A DNA stretch of 33,812 nt from Candidatus Poribacteria bacterium. GTDB taxonomy: Bacteria; Poribacteria; WGA-4E; WGA-3G. Location: the NCBI GenBank assembly GCA_022824265.1, contig JAJEAG010000088.1, positions 1-33,812 of the forward strand, written 5' to 3'. Under the pieces are notes generated by a model, which saw only the letters and a program-made list of their open reading frames with translations, did not search any database and was not told the DNA's origin. Below, piece by piece: positions 6,963 to 14,475 of this stretch (the first letter of the stretch is position 1; each line of letters starts with the position of its first letter). A program made the position numbers and the translations under genes.

Positions 6963-7886
6963 ATGGCAATATTTGATACTGTTACAAAGACACAAGTACA
7001 GACTCACCCCATGGATTTCGTCAACTACTGTTTGGGATCTGAGCGGAACGATGTGGTATTTATTGAACATATTACACCTGAGCAACCTACTATAGAAATG
7101 CATCAGGTAGATAGTCTTATAAAGGTGCGGCTTAACGGTCAAGAGGTACTGGTACATTTTGAGTTTCAAACGAACGATAGTTACGATCCTGAAATGGATT
7201 TAAGGATGGCAGGTTATATAATCCGTCTGATTGAAACTTACAGGATACCAGTATATTCAAATGTCATCTATCTTCGTCCCAATGCAGGAAAAAGAGATCA
7301 CGGGTACTATGAACAAAACGTAAAAGGACATCGCATTTTCGTTGAATATCAGGTTTTTCGACTCGTTGAAATGGATGGACAACAGATTCTTGATGCGAAA
7401 CACGCTGGATTAATACCTTTTGCTCCGCTAATGAAACGCCCTGCAGATGTTGATGCTGAACAGTGGTTACGACGTTGTATTCAAGTTGCGGATACCATTG
7501 AGGTACCGGACAAGCCGGCGTATTTCGCTGGAATGGCTGTTTTAGGAAATTTAGTTTACGAATATCAAACGATTTTAGATATTATTTCGGAGGAAACCAT
7601 GCACGAATCTCCACTCGTTCAATACTTAACAGAAAAAGCAACGGCAGAAGCCCTCCAACAAGGAATACAACAAGGAATACAACAAGGGGTAAGGAAACGT
7701 GCTCTTGAAGACATAATGGAGGTGTTGGAACTACGTTTACACACCGAAGCAGCAAATTCCTTCAAACCTACACTTGATGCAATTGATGACTTACAACGTC
7801 TCAAGCATTTGCTTCGAGCTGCAATTCTTGCAAACACCCCAGAAGATTTTCAACAGGCTTTGCAATCAACAGAAACTGAACAATAG
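6963..7886 (+). CDS. Rpn family PD-(D/E)XK nuclease / transposase-related protein
   Basis: A 307-residue protein of the Rpn (recombination-promoting nuclease; formerly transposase_31/YhgA-like) superfamily. The catalytic core is visible as VDSLIKVRL (D50) followed by VLVHFEFQT (E67-x-Q69), the D...E-x-Q variant of the PD-(D/E)XK site. Downstream, RIPVYSNVIYL and GHRIFVEYQVF are the usual core strands. The C-terminal half has the helical QQGIQQGIQQG repeat followed by a charged helix, typical of the family. E. coli Rpn proteins cut DNA and raise RecA-independent recombination; some members have been linked to phage defence. No inverted repeats or transposase flank it. It has its own promoter and Shine-Dalgarno and converges on waaA. 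Confidence 0.82.
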   Translation: MAIFDTVTKTQVQTHPMDFVNYCLGSERNDVVFIEHITPEQPTIEMHQVDSLIKVRLNGQEVLVHFEFQTNDSYDPEMDLRMAGYIIRLIETYRIPVYSNVIYLRPNAGKRDHGYYEQNVKGHRIFVEYQVFRLVEMDGQQILDAKHAGLIPFAPLMKRPADVDAEQWLRRCIQVADTIEVPDKPAYFAGMAVLGNLVYEYQTILDIISEETMHESPLVQYLTEKATAEALQQGIQQGIQQGVRKRALEDIMEVLELRLHTEAANSFKPTLDAIDDLQRLKHLLRAAILANTPEDFQQALQSTETEQ

Positions 7887-7913
7887 GAAGCACTTCTATC
7901 GCAGCGTGCTTTC

Positions 7914-9200
7914 TTACACATATTTTCGCAAATGTGCCAACGTCCGTTCCACTGCACCAAGATTATCTTCAACCAACTGCTTTCCAATGTTGCCAGCGGT
8001 TATTCTTGCCTCCTCGTCGTCCAACCATTCTGTGATAACCTTAGCCATCTGTTGTGGCGAATCCACAAGTTTTGCCGCACCCTTTTCCAGTAGAAGAGTC
8101 GCTTCATAAGCATTCTGTATTATCGGTCCAAAAAGAATCGGTTTCGCCATCGCAGCAGGTTCCATCACATTGTGCACATTACTGTGAAAACTCCCTCCAA
8201 CAAATGCAATATCCGCTAATTGGTATAGCTTAGCCAAAATCCCTACCGTGTCAACGATGAGGATATCTGTACTCTCCAAATTCACATCACCACTGAGTTC
8301 AGAATAACAGATGTGTGCTATTTTTCGCTTATTCAATTCTGCTTGAATCTCGTTTATCCTGACAGGTGTCGGTTCATGGGGTACAACAATTAAGTGAAGT
8401 CTAACATCAGGCACATCTTCCCGAAGAAGTTGATACGACTCGAAAATGACCTTCTCATCATCTGAGTATGTGCTGCCAGCAACCAGAATAGGCTGCTTTA
8501 AAGTATCTTGTCCAGGGAAAAATACTGCATCAGGGTCAACCGAAAGGGCACGTCGGTAAACCTGTTCATAACGGGTATCACCCGTTACAACAACCTGCTC
8601 TTTTGAAGCACAGAGATGTTGAAACCGAGTTGCGTCATCTTCAGAAATAGCACAATGCAACGTTATATGCCGATGCACGTTCCGAAAAAATGATCTACCT
8701 ATCAGGGATAGACGTTTAGAACCAGAATGAACTGTCCCGGCAATAATGATAGTAGGAATATCGTATTTGGATGCTTTCCAAACAAGGTTAGCCCATATAT
8801 CGTATCTGGAAAAGATTAGACACGTAGGTTGAATAAGATCAATCAAACGTTTTGCATTGCGAGGGGTATCAAAGGGAAGATAAGCAGCCGCATCAACATA
8901 AGGATAAGATTCTACATTTGGTGCAACGGAGGGTGAGAAAAAAGTTAAAACAATGCGGGTTTCTGCATATATCGCTTCAATTAATGGCTTCGTCTGTTCA
9001 AATTCTCCGACAGAAGTAAAATGAAACCATGCAGTTTTCTCTAAATTACGTGCATCCTCGAGTTGACGCGTCAATTTCTCAAAGACATCTCGTCGTCCAA
9101 CGATACCCTCACGAATTTTGTGATTAAAGCACGCTGCCACATGAAAACCGATAAACATAACAGGAAGGGCAAGCGCGTTATAGACAAATCGCCAAAACAT
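7914..9200 (-). CDS. waaA: 3-deoxy-D-manno-octulosonic acid (Kdo) transferase
   Basis: A 428-residue GT30 glycosyltransferase that moves Kdo from CMP-Kdo onto lipid A at the inner face of the cytoplasmic membrane. Evidence: an N-terminal hydrophobic anchor (FVYNALALPVMFIGFHVAA), the acceptor-domain motif WFHFTSVGE with the expected catalytic Glu, TFFSPSV, a DTPRNAKRLIDLIQP linker, and the nucleotide-sugar domain with GDTRYEQV, LVAGSTYSDDE, LIVVPHEPTP, ADIAFVGGSF and NVMEPAAMAKPILFGP. Length is normal for WaaA. It implies an LPS-bearing outer membrane. The gene lies downstream of trxA on the same strand, separated by ~120 nt that include a strong hairpin. No clear Shine-Dalgarno is visible before ATG 9200. 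Confidence 0.93.
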   Translation of the reverse strand: MFWRFVYNALALPVMFIGFHVAACFNHKIREGIVGRRDVFEKLTRQLEDARNLEKTAWFHFTSVGEFEQTKPLIEAIYAETRIVLTFFSPSVAPNVESYPYVDAAAYLPFDTPRNAKRLIDLIQPTCLIFSRYDIWANLVWKASKYDIPTIIIAGTVHSGSKRLSLIGRSFFRNVHRHITLHCAISEDDATRFQHLCASKEQVVVTGDTRYEQVYRRALSVDPDAVFFPGQDTLKQPILVAGSTYSDDEKVIFESYQLLREDVPDVRLHLIVVPHEPTPVRINEIQAELNKRKIAHICYSELSGDVNLESTDILIVDTVGILAKLYQLADIAFVGGSFHSNVHNVMEPAAMAKPILFGPIIQNAYEATLLLEKGAAKLVDSPQQMAKVITEWLDDEEARITAGNIGKQLVEDNLGAVERTLAHLRKYV

Positions 9201-9251
9201 GAGGTGTTGTTACGAGGAGGAAGTGGTAGGACGAAATCCTCGAAGAAGCCT

Positions 9252-9273
9252 GCCGAAGCGGTCATGCTTCGGC
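9252..9273. other. Perfect 8-bp stem-loop between trxA and waaA
   Basis: GCCGAAGC (9252-9259) and GCTTCGGC (9266-9273) pair across a 6-nt loop. On the minus strand it follows trxA, but no T-run follows, so it is not a classical intrinsic terminator. It may attenuate or stabilise the trxA-waaA transcript. Confidence 0.6.
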
Positions 9274-9319
9274 TCTGCTGCTTCCACATTGAGGAGGATA
9301 GAACGAATGTCGTGTTAGG

Positions 9320-9652
9320 TTACTTCTCAATAACATCCAATATTTTTTTCTTAAGCGCATCTTTAGGCATCGCGCCAACTATCTGATCCGCGACTTCGCC
9401 ATCTTTGAATACGAGAAGGGTCGGAATACTCCGTACACTGTATTTCATCGCTGTTTGACGATTGTCATCCACGTTGACTTTTCCAACTTTGAATGTGTCT
9501 GCATTTTCAGCTGCAAGGTCATCCAAAATAGGTGCAATCATTTTGCACGGACCGCACCATTCTGCCCAAAAGTCAACAACGACAGGGGTATCTGATTGAA
9601 TCACCATCCCTTCAAACGTGTCGTCGGTGATTTCAAAGGTATGTTCAGCCAT
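9320..9652 (-). CDS. trxA: Thioredoxin
   Basis: A 110-residue thioredoxin with the canonical active site WAEWCGPCKMIAPIL (C33, C36), the GKVNVDDNRQTA strand and the cis-proline loop RSIPTLLVF. It reduces cytoplasmic protein disulfides using electrons from thioredoxin reductase. ATG 9652 is preferred to 9655 because AAGGAG is then 5 nt upstream instead of 2. No signal peptide, so cytoplasmic. It leads the minus-strand pair with waaA. Confidence 0.96.
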   Translation of the reverse strand: MAEHTFEITDDTFEGMVIQSDTPVVVDFWAEWCGPCKMIAPILDDLAAENADTFKVGKVNVDDNRQTAMKYSVRSIPTLLVFKDGEVADQIVGAMPKDALKKKILDVIEK

Positions 9653-9655
9653 CAT

Positions 9656-10074
9656 AACTCCTTATACTTAGAGAGTGTGATAATTGTTTAGATATGTTCA
9701 TCACTAAGGTTTCTATGCTTATAGTTATTTCAGAATTTTATTGAAACATTCACCATTTTTGATAAGTTGCATCAATTGATAAAACCCTTTTTCAGACGAA
9801 TCAATATGCAAATATTTTACCCTATTCTGCGATAAATTACCAATATAATTAACCACTTTGTAAATTTAAGTATTTGATTCACATCCATAAGTGAAAACTT
9901 TCAGCTATATTCTTTCTGCTATACCCGTTGATTCAGATGCAGATGTTCTCCTCTCAATATGATTGATAAACGGGTATACACCATTACGACTTCATTTCCG
10001 TTGAAATTGCTAATTTAGATGGTAATATCTGAAACAAGGACTTGCACGATTCAGACTATTATACAAATATGAAA
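9656..10074. other. AT-rich intergenic region with a long inverted repeat
   Basis: There is no gene here. It contains a 10-bp perfect inverted repeat, TATACCCGTT (9920-9929) and AACGGGTATA (9969-9978), separated by 39 nt. The remainder is AT-rich and carries none of the dispersed repeat families found in most other long gaps of this window, which fits a recently acquired island boundary. Confidence 0.5.
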
Positions 10075-10103
10075 TTGACAAATGATCTTATACATGATAT
10101 GAT
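10075..10103 (+). promoter_or_regulatory. Sigma70-type promoter of the TIR/FRG operon
   Basis: A perfect TTGACA (10075-10080), a 17-nt spacer and TATGAT (10098-10103). The expected leader is about 95 nt before the TIR gene start. Confidence 0.72.
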
Positions 10104-10205
10104 TTAACATATAGGAGAGACGCATAGTAGAAATAAGAAAAATAAAGCGTCTGAATTGAGGACTGTGTTGAAACTAAGTGCGCAAGGAGTTAAGAGGTGC
10201 TAAGA

Positions 10206-11414
10206 ATGAAAAAATATGATGTAGTGTTATCATTTGCTGGAGAAGATAGAGAGTATGCCAAAGAGTTAGCAGATCTTCTTAATACAAACAACTATTCGTG
10301 CTTTTATGATGAGAATGAGTTAGCCAGTCTTTGGGGTAAAAACCTTTATGATTACTTGTCATCGGTTTATAAAGACCGTGCGCGCTACTGTGTAATGTTC
10401 CTGTCTAAACACTACAAACAAAAGTTATGGACAAACCATGAACGTCAAAATGCCCAAGCAAGAGCATTTAAGGAAAACCGCGAATATATACTTCCTGTCC
10501 GGCTTGACGATACAGAGATTCCAGGAATATTACCGACGATTGGATATCTTGATCTACGTTCAATGACTACTAAAGATATTTATGAAGTTTTAGTTAAAAA
10601 GTTGTCGAGTACAACGCCAAAAACTGATGAAACGTATCAAATACCTCCCAGAGTTGTGAAAGACCTAACTGAATATGTTTTGCTAATGTCTGAAGATGGA
10701 AAAATGTATTTTATTCCATTTCAAAATGCACGTTGGGATTCATCGGAAATATCGATTGAACTGCTTCCAGAATCGCCTGAAGAGACTGCTTTTCTCCGGA
10801 CCTTGAGAAGGCATGTAAATGACGCGTTTGCAAGAGATGTTAGCATCGCATTTGCGATTAGAGAAGATGCCGCGTGGGTAAGTCCTGAGGAAATTGTAGA
10901 AACTACATCTGGATCTCAAATTGTTTGGAAAGTGGTTTTCACAGAAGAAAGACAGAAGCAAAATATGGATCCTCTTGGCGAGGTGACATTTGGATCCTTT
11001 ACACCAGAAAAGCTTGCGGAAGAGCGGGCCAAACGGATTTTGCTTAATAAGAAATTGGGAGAACTCCCAGAAGATTTTCGGAACCGAACGGGACAAGTAG
11101 GGGTACTCAACGAAGTTACGTTGGAAATGTATGTGCGTGGTACTACAAACGGATTTCAAATTTCAGAGTCACCTATTCCACCCTTATATCGCATTTTCGG
11201 TCAGAAACAAGCTCAATTTGAGAAGTTTGCCCGTTTAGTTTCTATTCTTTATTTGAAACTTTCAAACACAGTTGAGGAGATACTTCAATTTGATTTGAAA
11301 CTTTTGAATTCTAATGAGGTAGAGATAAAATTTAAAGGACATCGACACAGACGGTTTACGAATGTTAAACCCTATGAATTTGAAGTTAATGGTACCTGCC
11401 AACTTTCTGAATGA
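10206..11414 (+). CDS. TIR-domain protein with an unassigned C-terminal domain (candidate defence effector)
   Basis: About 402 residues. Residues 1-135 form a bacterial TIR domain: YDVVLSFAGEDREYAKELADLL (strand A/helix A), SCFYDENELASLWGKNL (BB-loop region), YCVMFLSKHYKQKLW followed by TNHER, and EYILPVRLDDTEIPG. The W-x-x-x-E segment (W75, E79 from this start) is where NADase TIRs of this type carry their catalytic Glu. Known bacterial TIRs cleave NAD+ or make cyclic ADP-ribose signals in Thoeris, CBASS and short-Argonaute defence. Residues ~150-402 are mixed alpha/beta and not recognised; no nucleotide-binding motif is evident. ATG 10206 (AAGAGG 8 nt upstream) is preferred to GTG 10197, though AAGGAG 10184-10189 is also well placed for the latter. 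The FRG/TPR gene follows after 58 nt. Confidence 0.85.
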   Translation: MKKYDVVLSFAGEDREYAKELADLLNTNNYSCFYDENELASLWGKNLYDYLSSVYKDRARYCVMFLSKHYKQKLWTNHERQNAQARAFKENREYILPVRLDDTEIPGILPTIGYLDLRSMTTKDIYEVLVKKLSSTTPKTDETYQIPPRVVKDLTEYVLLMSEDGKMYFIPFQNARWDSSEISIELLPESPEETAFLRTLRRHVNDAFARDVSIAFAIREDAAWVSPEEIVETTSGSQIVWKVVFTEERQKQNMDPLGEVTFGSFTPEKLAEERAKRILLNKKLGELPEDFRNRTGQVGVLNEVTLEMYVRGTTNGFQISESPIPPLYRIFGQKQAQFEKFARLVSILYLKLSNTVEEILQFDLKLLNSNEVEIKFKGHRHRRFTNVKPYEFEVNGTCQLSE

Positions 11415-11472
11415 CTGAATGACTTCATACTTTCATACAAAGGTAATATATGCATAGGAACAATTAATCGTT

Positions 11473-12732
11473 TTGGATAATAAAGAAAACAATATTGCTA
11501 CAACATTAAACGAGTTTATAGAATGGGCAGCGCGATTTAAGGATGGTCAATATCTTTTTCGTGGTGTTACGAAAGAAACATACGGGATTGAAGCGTCAGC
11601 TTGTCGTCGCTTACCTGTTGCGGACCAAAATAATCCGATCAAGTTACTCGAAATAAACCAAGAATTGATAGATAAAGCACGAGGGTTGGGACATGATCAA
11701 AGAGATGGAAGGCAGCTAACTGATCTGGAGTTACTTGCGGAACTTCAGCACTTCGGTGCAGCTACCTGTCTGATAGATTTCTCGCGTAATGCACTGGTTG
11801 CGCTTTGGTTTGCATGCCAGATAAGCTCAGATAGGAAAGCAAATGGGAAAGTATTTGTTGTTAAGCGTGATGATACGGTTCGCTTGAAAACAGTTAATCC
11901 TAAGTTGATGAAAAAAGATATTGATTATTTTCTTCAACCGGATGGAAACGGTAGATATTTACAATATCAATGGTCACCTAAACTTCAAAATAACCGTATT
12001 ATCGCACAACAGTCTGTCTTTGTATTTAGCGGTGTCCAAATTGAAGCAGAAGCTGAAATTGTTATTGATGAAGATAGTAAACAAGAAATTCTAATATCCT
12101 TGGAACAAATATCTGGTATCACTGAAAGTAGTATTTTCCCTGATTTTGATGGATTCGCACGTTTACATGCACACAATAAAAAACATAGTGAACCTGATGT
12201 GCGTTACTATTTACAACGCGGCACTGAAGCACATCAAAGTGGAAATTGGGACGTTGCTATTGAATACTATACTGAATTCATACGATTGGAACCGGCAGAC
12301 ATTTCCGCAGTTTCTGTAGCCTATTTCAATCGCGGTGTTGTTTACGGTGAAAAAGGTGAGGTGGATCGCGCTATAGAAGATTATACCCTTGCTTTAAAGT
12401 TTAATGATAATTTTGCTGATGCTTATCACAATCGCGGTTATGTATACTATCAAAAAGGTAGATACGATCATGCCACCGAGGACTATAATCGAGCTATTCA
12501 ACTCAAAAAAGATAATGTTTTGTACTATAAGAATCGCAGCATGGCACTTTTACATTTGAAGGAGTGGGAAAAAGCTAAAGAAGACATGGCGATTGCCAGA
12601 AATATGGGGGAGAATATCACTAAATTGTTTCAAGATTCCTATTCAGGCATAGAAGACTTCGAACAAAAACACAATATCAAAATACCCGAAGACATCACAG
12701 CAATGCTAACACCCTCTCAAGCAAAGCAGTAA
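11473..12732 (+). CDS. FRG-domain protein with C-terminal TPR repeats
   Basis: A 419-residue protein. The N-terminal ~200 residues match the FRG domain: YLFRGVTKETYGIEASACRR (the eponymous F-R-G at 29-31), LLAELQHFGAATCLIDFS, ALVALWFACQ, and the closing NNRIIAQQSVFVFSG. FRG domains are of unknown biochemical role but recur in bacterial conflict loci. Residues ~240-375 hold about four TPR units (YYLQRGTEAHQSGNWDVAIE, YFNRGVVYGEKGEVDRAIED, YHNRGYVYYQKGRYDHATED, YYKNRSMALLHLKEWEKAKE), a protein-interaction scaffold. The start is uncertain: no ATG is usable, and TTG 11473 is the best candidate with AGGA 13 nt upstream. It is co-oriented with the TIR gene with no terminator between them, which suggests one operon. 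Confidence 0.82.
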   Translation: MDNKENNIATTLNEFIEWAARFKDGQYLFRGVTKETYGIEASACRRLPVADQNNPIKLLEINQELIDKARGLGHDQRDGRQLTDLELLAELQHFGAATCLIDFSRNALVALWFACQISSDRKANGKVFVVKRDDTVRLKTVNPKLMKKDIDYFLQPDGNGRYLQYQWSPKLQNNRIIAQQSVFVFSGVQIEAEAEIVIDEDSKQEILISLEQISGITESSIFPDFDGFARLHAHNKKHSEPDVRYYLQRGTEAHQSGNWDVAIEYYTEFIRLEPADISAVSVAYFNRGVVYGEKGEVDRAIEDYTLALKFNDNFADAYHNRGYVYYQKGRYDHATEDYNRAIQLKKDNVLYYKNRSMALLHLKEWEKAKEDMAIARNMGENITKLFQDSYSGIEDFEQKHNIKIPEDITAMLTPSQAKQ

Positions 12733-13238
12733 TATAAAAACTACACTTACCGAATTACCTAATATACCAGATTCTCATTCCGCGTAATCTACGTAATCCA
12801 GGGAATCATGCAGAATGCCATAAGCGCATTCTGCCGAGGCATTCATACCGTTGATTTGAAAATCTTGGTTCAGACTCTTCTCTTATCCTGTCCATCCTGG
12901 TTGAGACAAACTGAAATTCTGAAAATTACATAAAACATATTGGATATCTATTGTTCCACCTCCTTGATAACCTACCCACCACATACCACCATCTGTTAAA
13001 CTATAACATCATTTCGAAATGACAACTATTTATTAACTCAAAAACGCGTTTGTAGTCGCGCAATTCATTGCGCCTCTTACATTACATTCTGTAGGAGCGA
13101 TCTCCGAATCGCGACCCTACTACAAGGACACCAAGCCCCAGCGTGGCGGCAGGTGTATAGCAAACGCGGAAAATTTAATATCCTTTGTTTCCATTGTAAT
13201 CCGAATATTAACGACTAAATATGAAAAAATACCGAAAA
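12733..13238. repeat. Repeat-dense noncoding region after the TIR/FRG operon
   Basis: Contents in order: a CGCGTAATCTACGTAATCC repeat (about 12778-12803); a hairpin GCAGAATGC (12810-12818) / GCATTCTGC (12826-12834); family C TCTTATCCTG...GGTTGAGACAAA (12863-12910); family A copy 3 (13041-13083, TTTGTAGTCGCGCAATTC...); family B GTAGGAGCGATCTCCGAATC (13089-13116); and family D CCCCAGCGTGGCGGCAGGTG (13131-13160). No convincing coding frame was found. Five different families in 400 bp suggests a preferred landing or recombination zone. Confidence 0.7.
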
Positions 13239-13369
13239 GGAAAAACGCACTAAAATGAAAATTTCAAAAATTTCGTACTACCCCATAAACCCAGTATCAG
13301 ACTGGCATAAACCCGAAAACCAAAACGCACTAATGTGCGAAAAACACCCTTTTTTAGTGCGTTTTTTCC
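13239..13369 (+). repeat. Structured ~130-bp intergenic element, copy 1
   Basis: It begins GGAAAAACGCACTAAAA (13239-13255) and ends with the inverted sequence TTTTAGTGCGTTTTTTCC (13352-13369). A third arm, AAAACGCACTAA, sits at 13322-13333 and can pair with the right end to form a hairpin followed by T6. The centre holds CCCAGTATCAGACTGG (imperfect palindrome). Copy 2 at 28219-28346 (opposite strand) aligns end to end, but its three arms read ACGTACACA where this copy has ACGCACTAA. A 55-codon frame (ATG at about 13255) runs through it but is not conserved in copy 2, although a short tail (PFLVRFF here, PFLCTFL there) looks alike. Confidence 0.7.
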
Positions 13370-13594
13370 AAAGCATTTTATTTCATATTCGGTCAAGTCT
13401 CAATATATTCATAATTGCCTGAATTACAATAGACACAGAAAACGGTAGTATTCCTATATCATACAGAAACGCAAATCCTATGAATACCACATTGAAATAT
13501 CAGAAACCCCTTCAGTGTTTTCAGCGTCTTCAGTGTCTTCAGCGATTCAGACAAATTCCGCGTTTACCGCAAAATTCTCAATAGATAATTCCGC
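13370..13594. repeat. Tandem TCTTCAGCG-type repeat in intergenic DNA
   Basis: At about 13509-13562, CTTCAGTGTTTTCAGCG is followed by further TCTTCAGTG/TCTTCAGCG units and GATTCAGACAAATTCCGCG. The reverse-complement counterpart occurs at about 28590-28668 (CTGAATCGCTGAACGCACTG, GAAGACGCTG units). The rest up to the promoter shows nothing recognisable. Confidence 0.6.
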
Positions 13595-13623
13595 TTGATA
13601 AAAAATGTCAAAAGTGGTATATT
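13595..13623 (+). promoter_or_regulatory. Sigma70-type promoter of the molybdenum hydroxylase operon
   Basis: TTGATA (13595-13600), a 17-nt spacer and TATATT (13618-13623) lie about 140 nt upstream of the first gene. Confidence 0.55.
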
Positions 13624-13761
13624 TTACGAAGAACTGAGATACACATATACCAACGACTGAAGGTGTGTTATCAAGGCACATAAAACTTATAGAATTAACG
13701 ATTATCGGCATTTTATTTGTTTATATCGGATACATACACACACATGAAAGGGAGGGAAAGC

Positions 13762-14406
13762 ATGTCAGATAAAGAGAAAGAAGAAAAGAAGGGCACGAAT
13801 ATTTCCCGTCGGAGTTTTTTAAAAGGGGTAGGCACAGGAACCGTCGCCGCAACCGTCGCACCAGCAACCATATTAGTCGGTGACCCAGAAACAGCAGAAG
13901 CACAAGTGGACGAAGCCATCTCCAAAGCGGAAATCCAGTTGAATATCAATGACCAAGTAGTTCAGATTGAAGTTGAAGCACGCACCACATTGCTATCAGT
14001 TTTGCGAGATGGAATTGATACGCAAGGAGACTATGTTGATTTGACAGGTGCTAAACTTATCTGCGACAAAGGTGAATGCGGTGGCTGCACTGTTTTAGTT
14101 GATGGCAAACCTGTCTATGCCTGCATGATGCTGGCAATGGACGTACAAGGGAAACAGATAACAACCGTAGAAGGCATCGCAAATGGAGATGAACTGCATC
14201 CAGTACAAGACGCATTTATCCAGCACGATGCATTGATGTGCGGATTCTGCACACCCGGATTCATTGTCTCATCCGTGGCACTCTTGAACGAAAACAAAAA
14301 GCCGACGCTTGAAGAGATTAAGGAAGGCTTATCGGGCAACACTTGTCGTTGCGGCACTTACCCGTTTATATTTGACGCTGTCGAAACCGCTTCACAGAAG
14401 ATGTAG
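13762..14406 (+). CDS. Tat-exported 2x[2Fe-2S] subunit of a molybdenum hydroxylase (PaoA/YagT-like)
   Basis: A 214-residue iron-sulfur subunit of the xanthine oxidase family. The N-terminus has a twin-arginine signal (SRRSFLKG, R16-R17, then a hydrophobic Ala/Val stretch), so the assembled enzyme should be periplasmic. The plant-ferredoxin-type cluster is bound by C101, C106, C109 and C121 (CDKGECGGC...C); the second, all-helical cluster by C160, C163, C195 and C197 (CGFC...CRC). It passes electrons from the Mo centre to FAD. ATG 13762 is set by GGGAGG 6 nt upstream; an earlier ATG at 13744 lacks one. First gene of a four-gene run in the order FeS, Mo, FAD, small Cys protein. The closest characterised arrangement is E. 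coli PaoABC (periplasmic aldehyde oxidase). Confidence 0.9.
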   Translation: MSDKEKEEKKGTNISRRSFLKGVGTGTVAATVAPATILVGDPETAEAQVDEAISKAEIQLNINDQVVQIEVEARTTLLSVLRDGIDTQGDYVDLTGAKLICDKGECGGCTVLVDGKPVYACMMLAMDVQGKQITTVEGIANGDELHPVQDAFIQHDALMCGFCTPGFIVSSVALLNENKKPTLEEIKEGLSGNTCRCGTYPFIFDAVETASQKM

Positions 14407-14475
14407 TTTCAATATGTACCTCACTTTTGAGGACAGTCAATATGAACGTGTTATGTATTGAGAAGGAGAAAACTT

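Noticed and set aside
6963-7886. Insertion sequence around the Rpn-family gene
   Set aside because: The protein family was once called transposase-like, but I find no terminal inverted repeats or target duplication, and the gene has its own ordinary promoter.
9252-9273. Intrinsic terminator after trxA
   Set aside because: The stem is perfect but no T-run follows on the minus strand; kept only as a stem-loop.
13255-13422. A 55-codon ORF inside the structured element copy 1
   Set aside because: Copy 2 has indels and an early stop in the same frame, so protein conservation is limited to a few residues; the concerted arm changes are better explained at DNA/RNA level.
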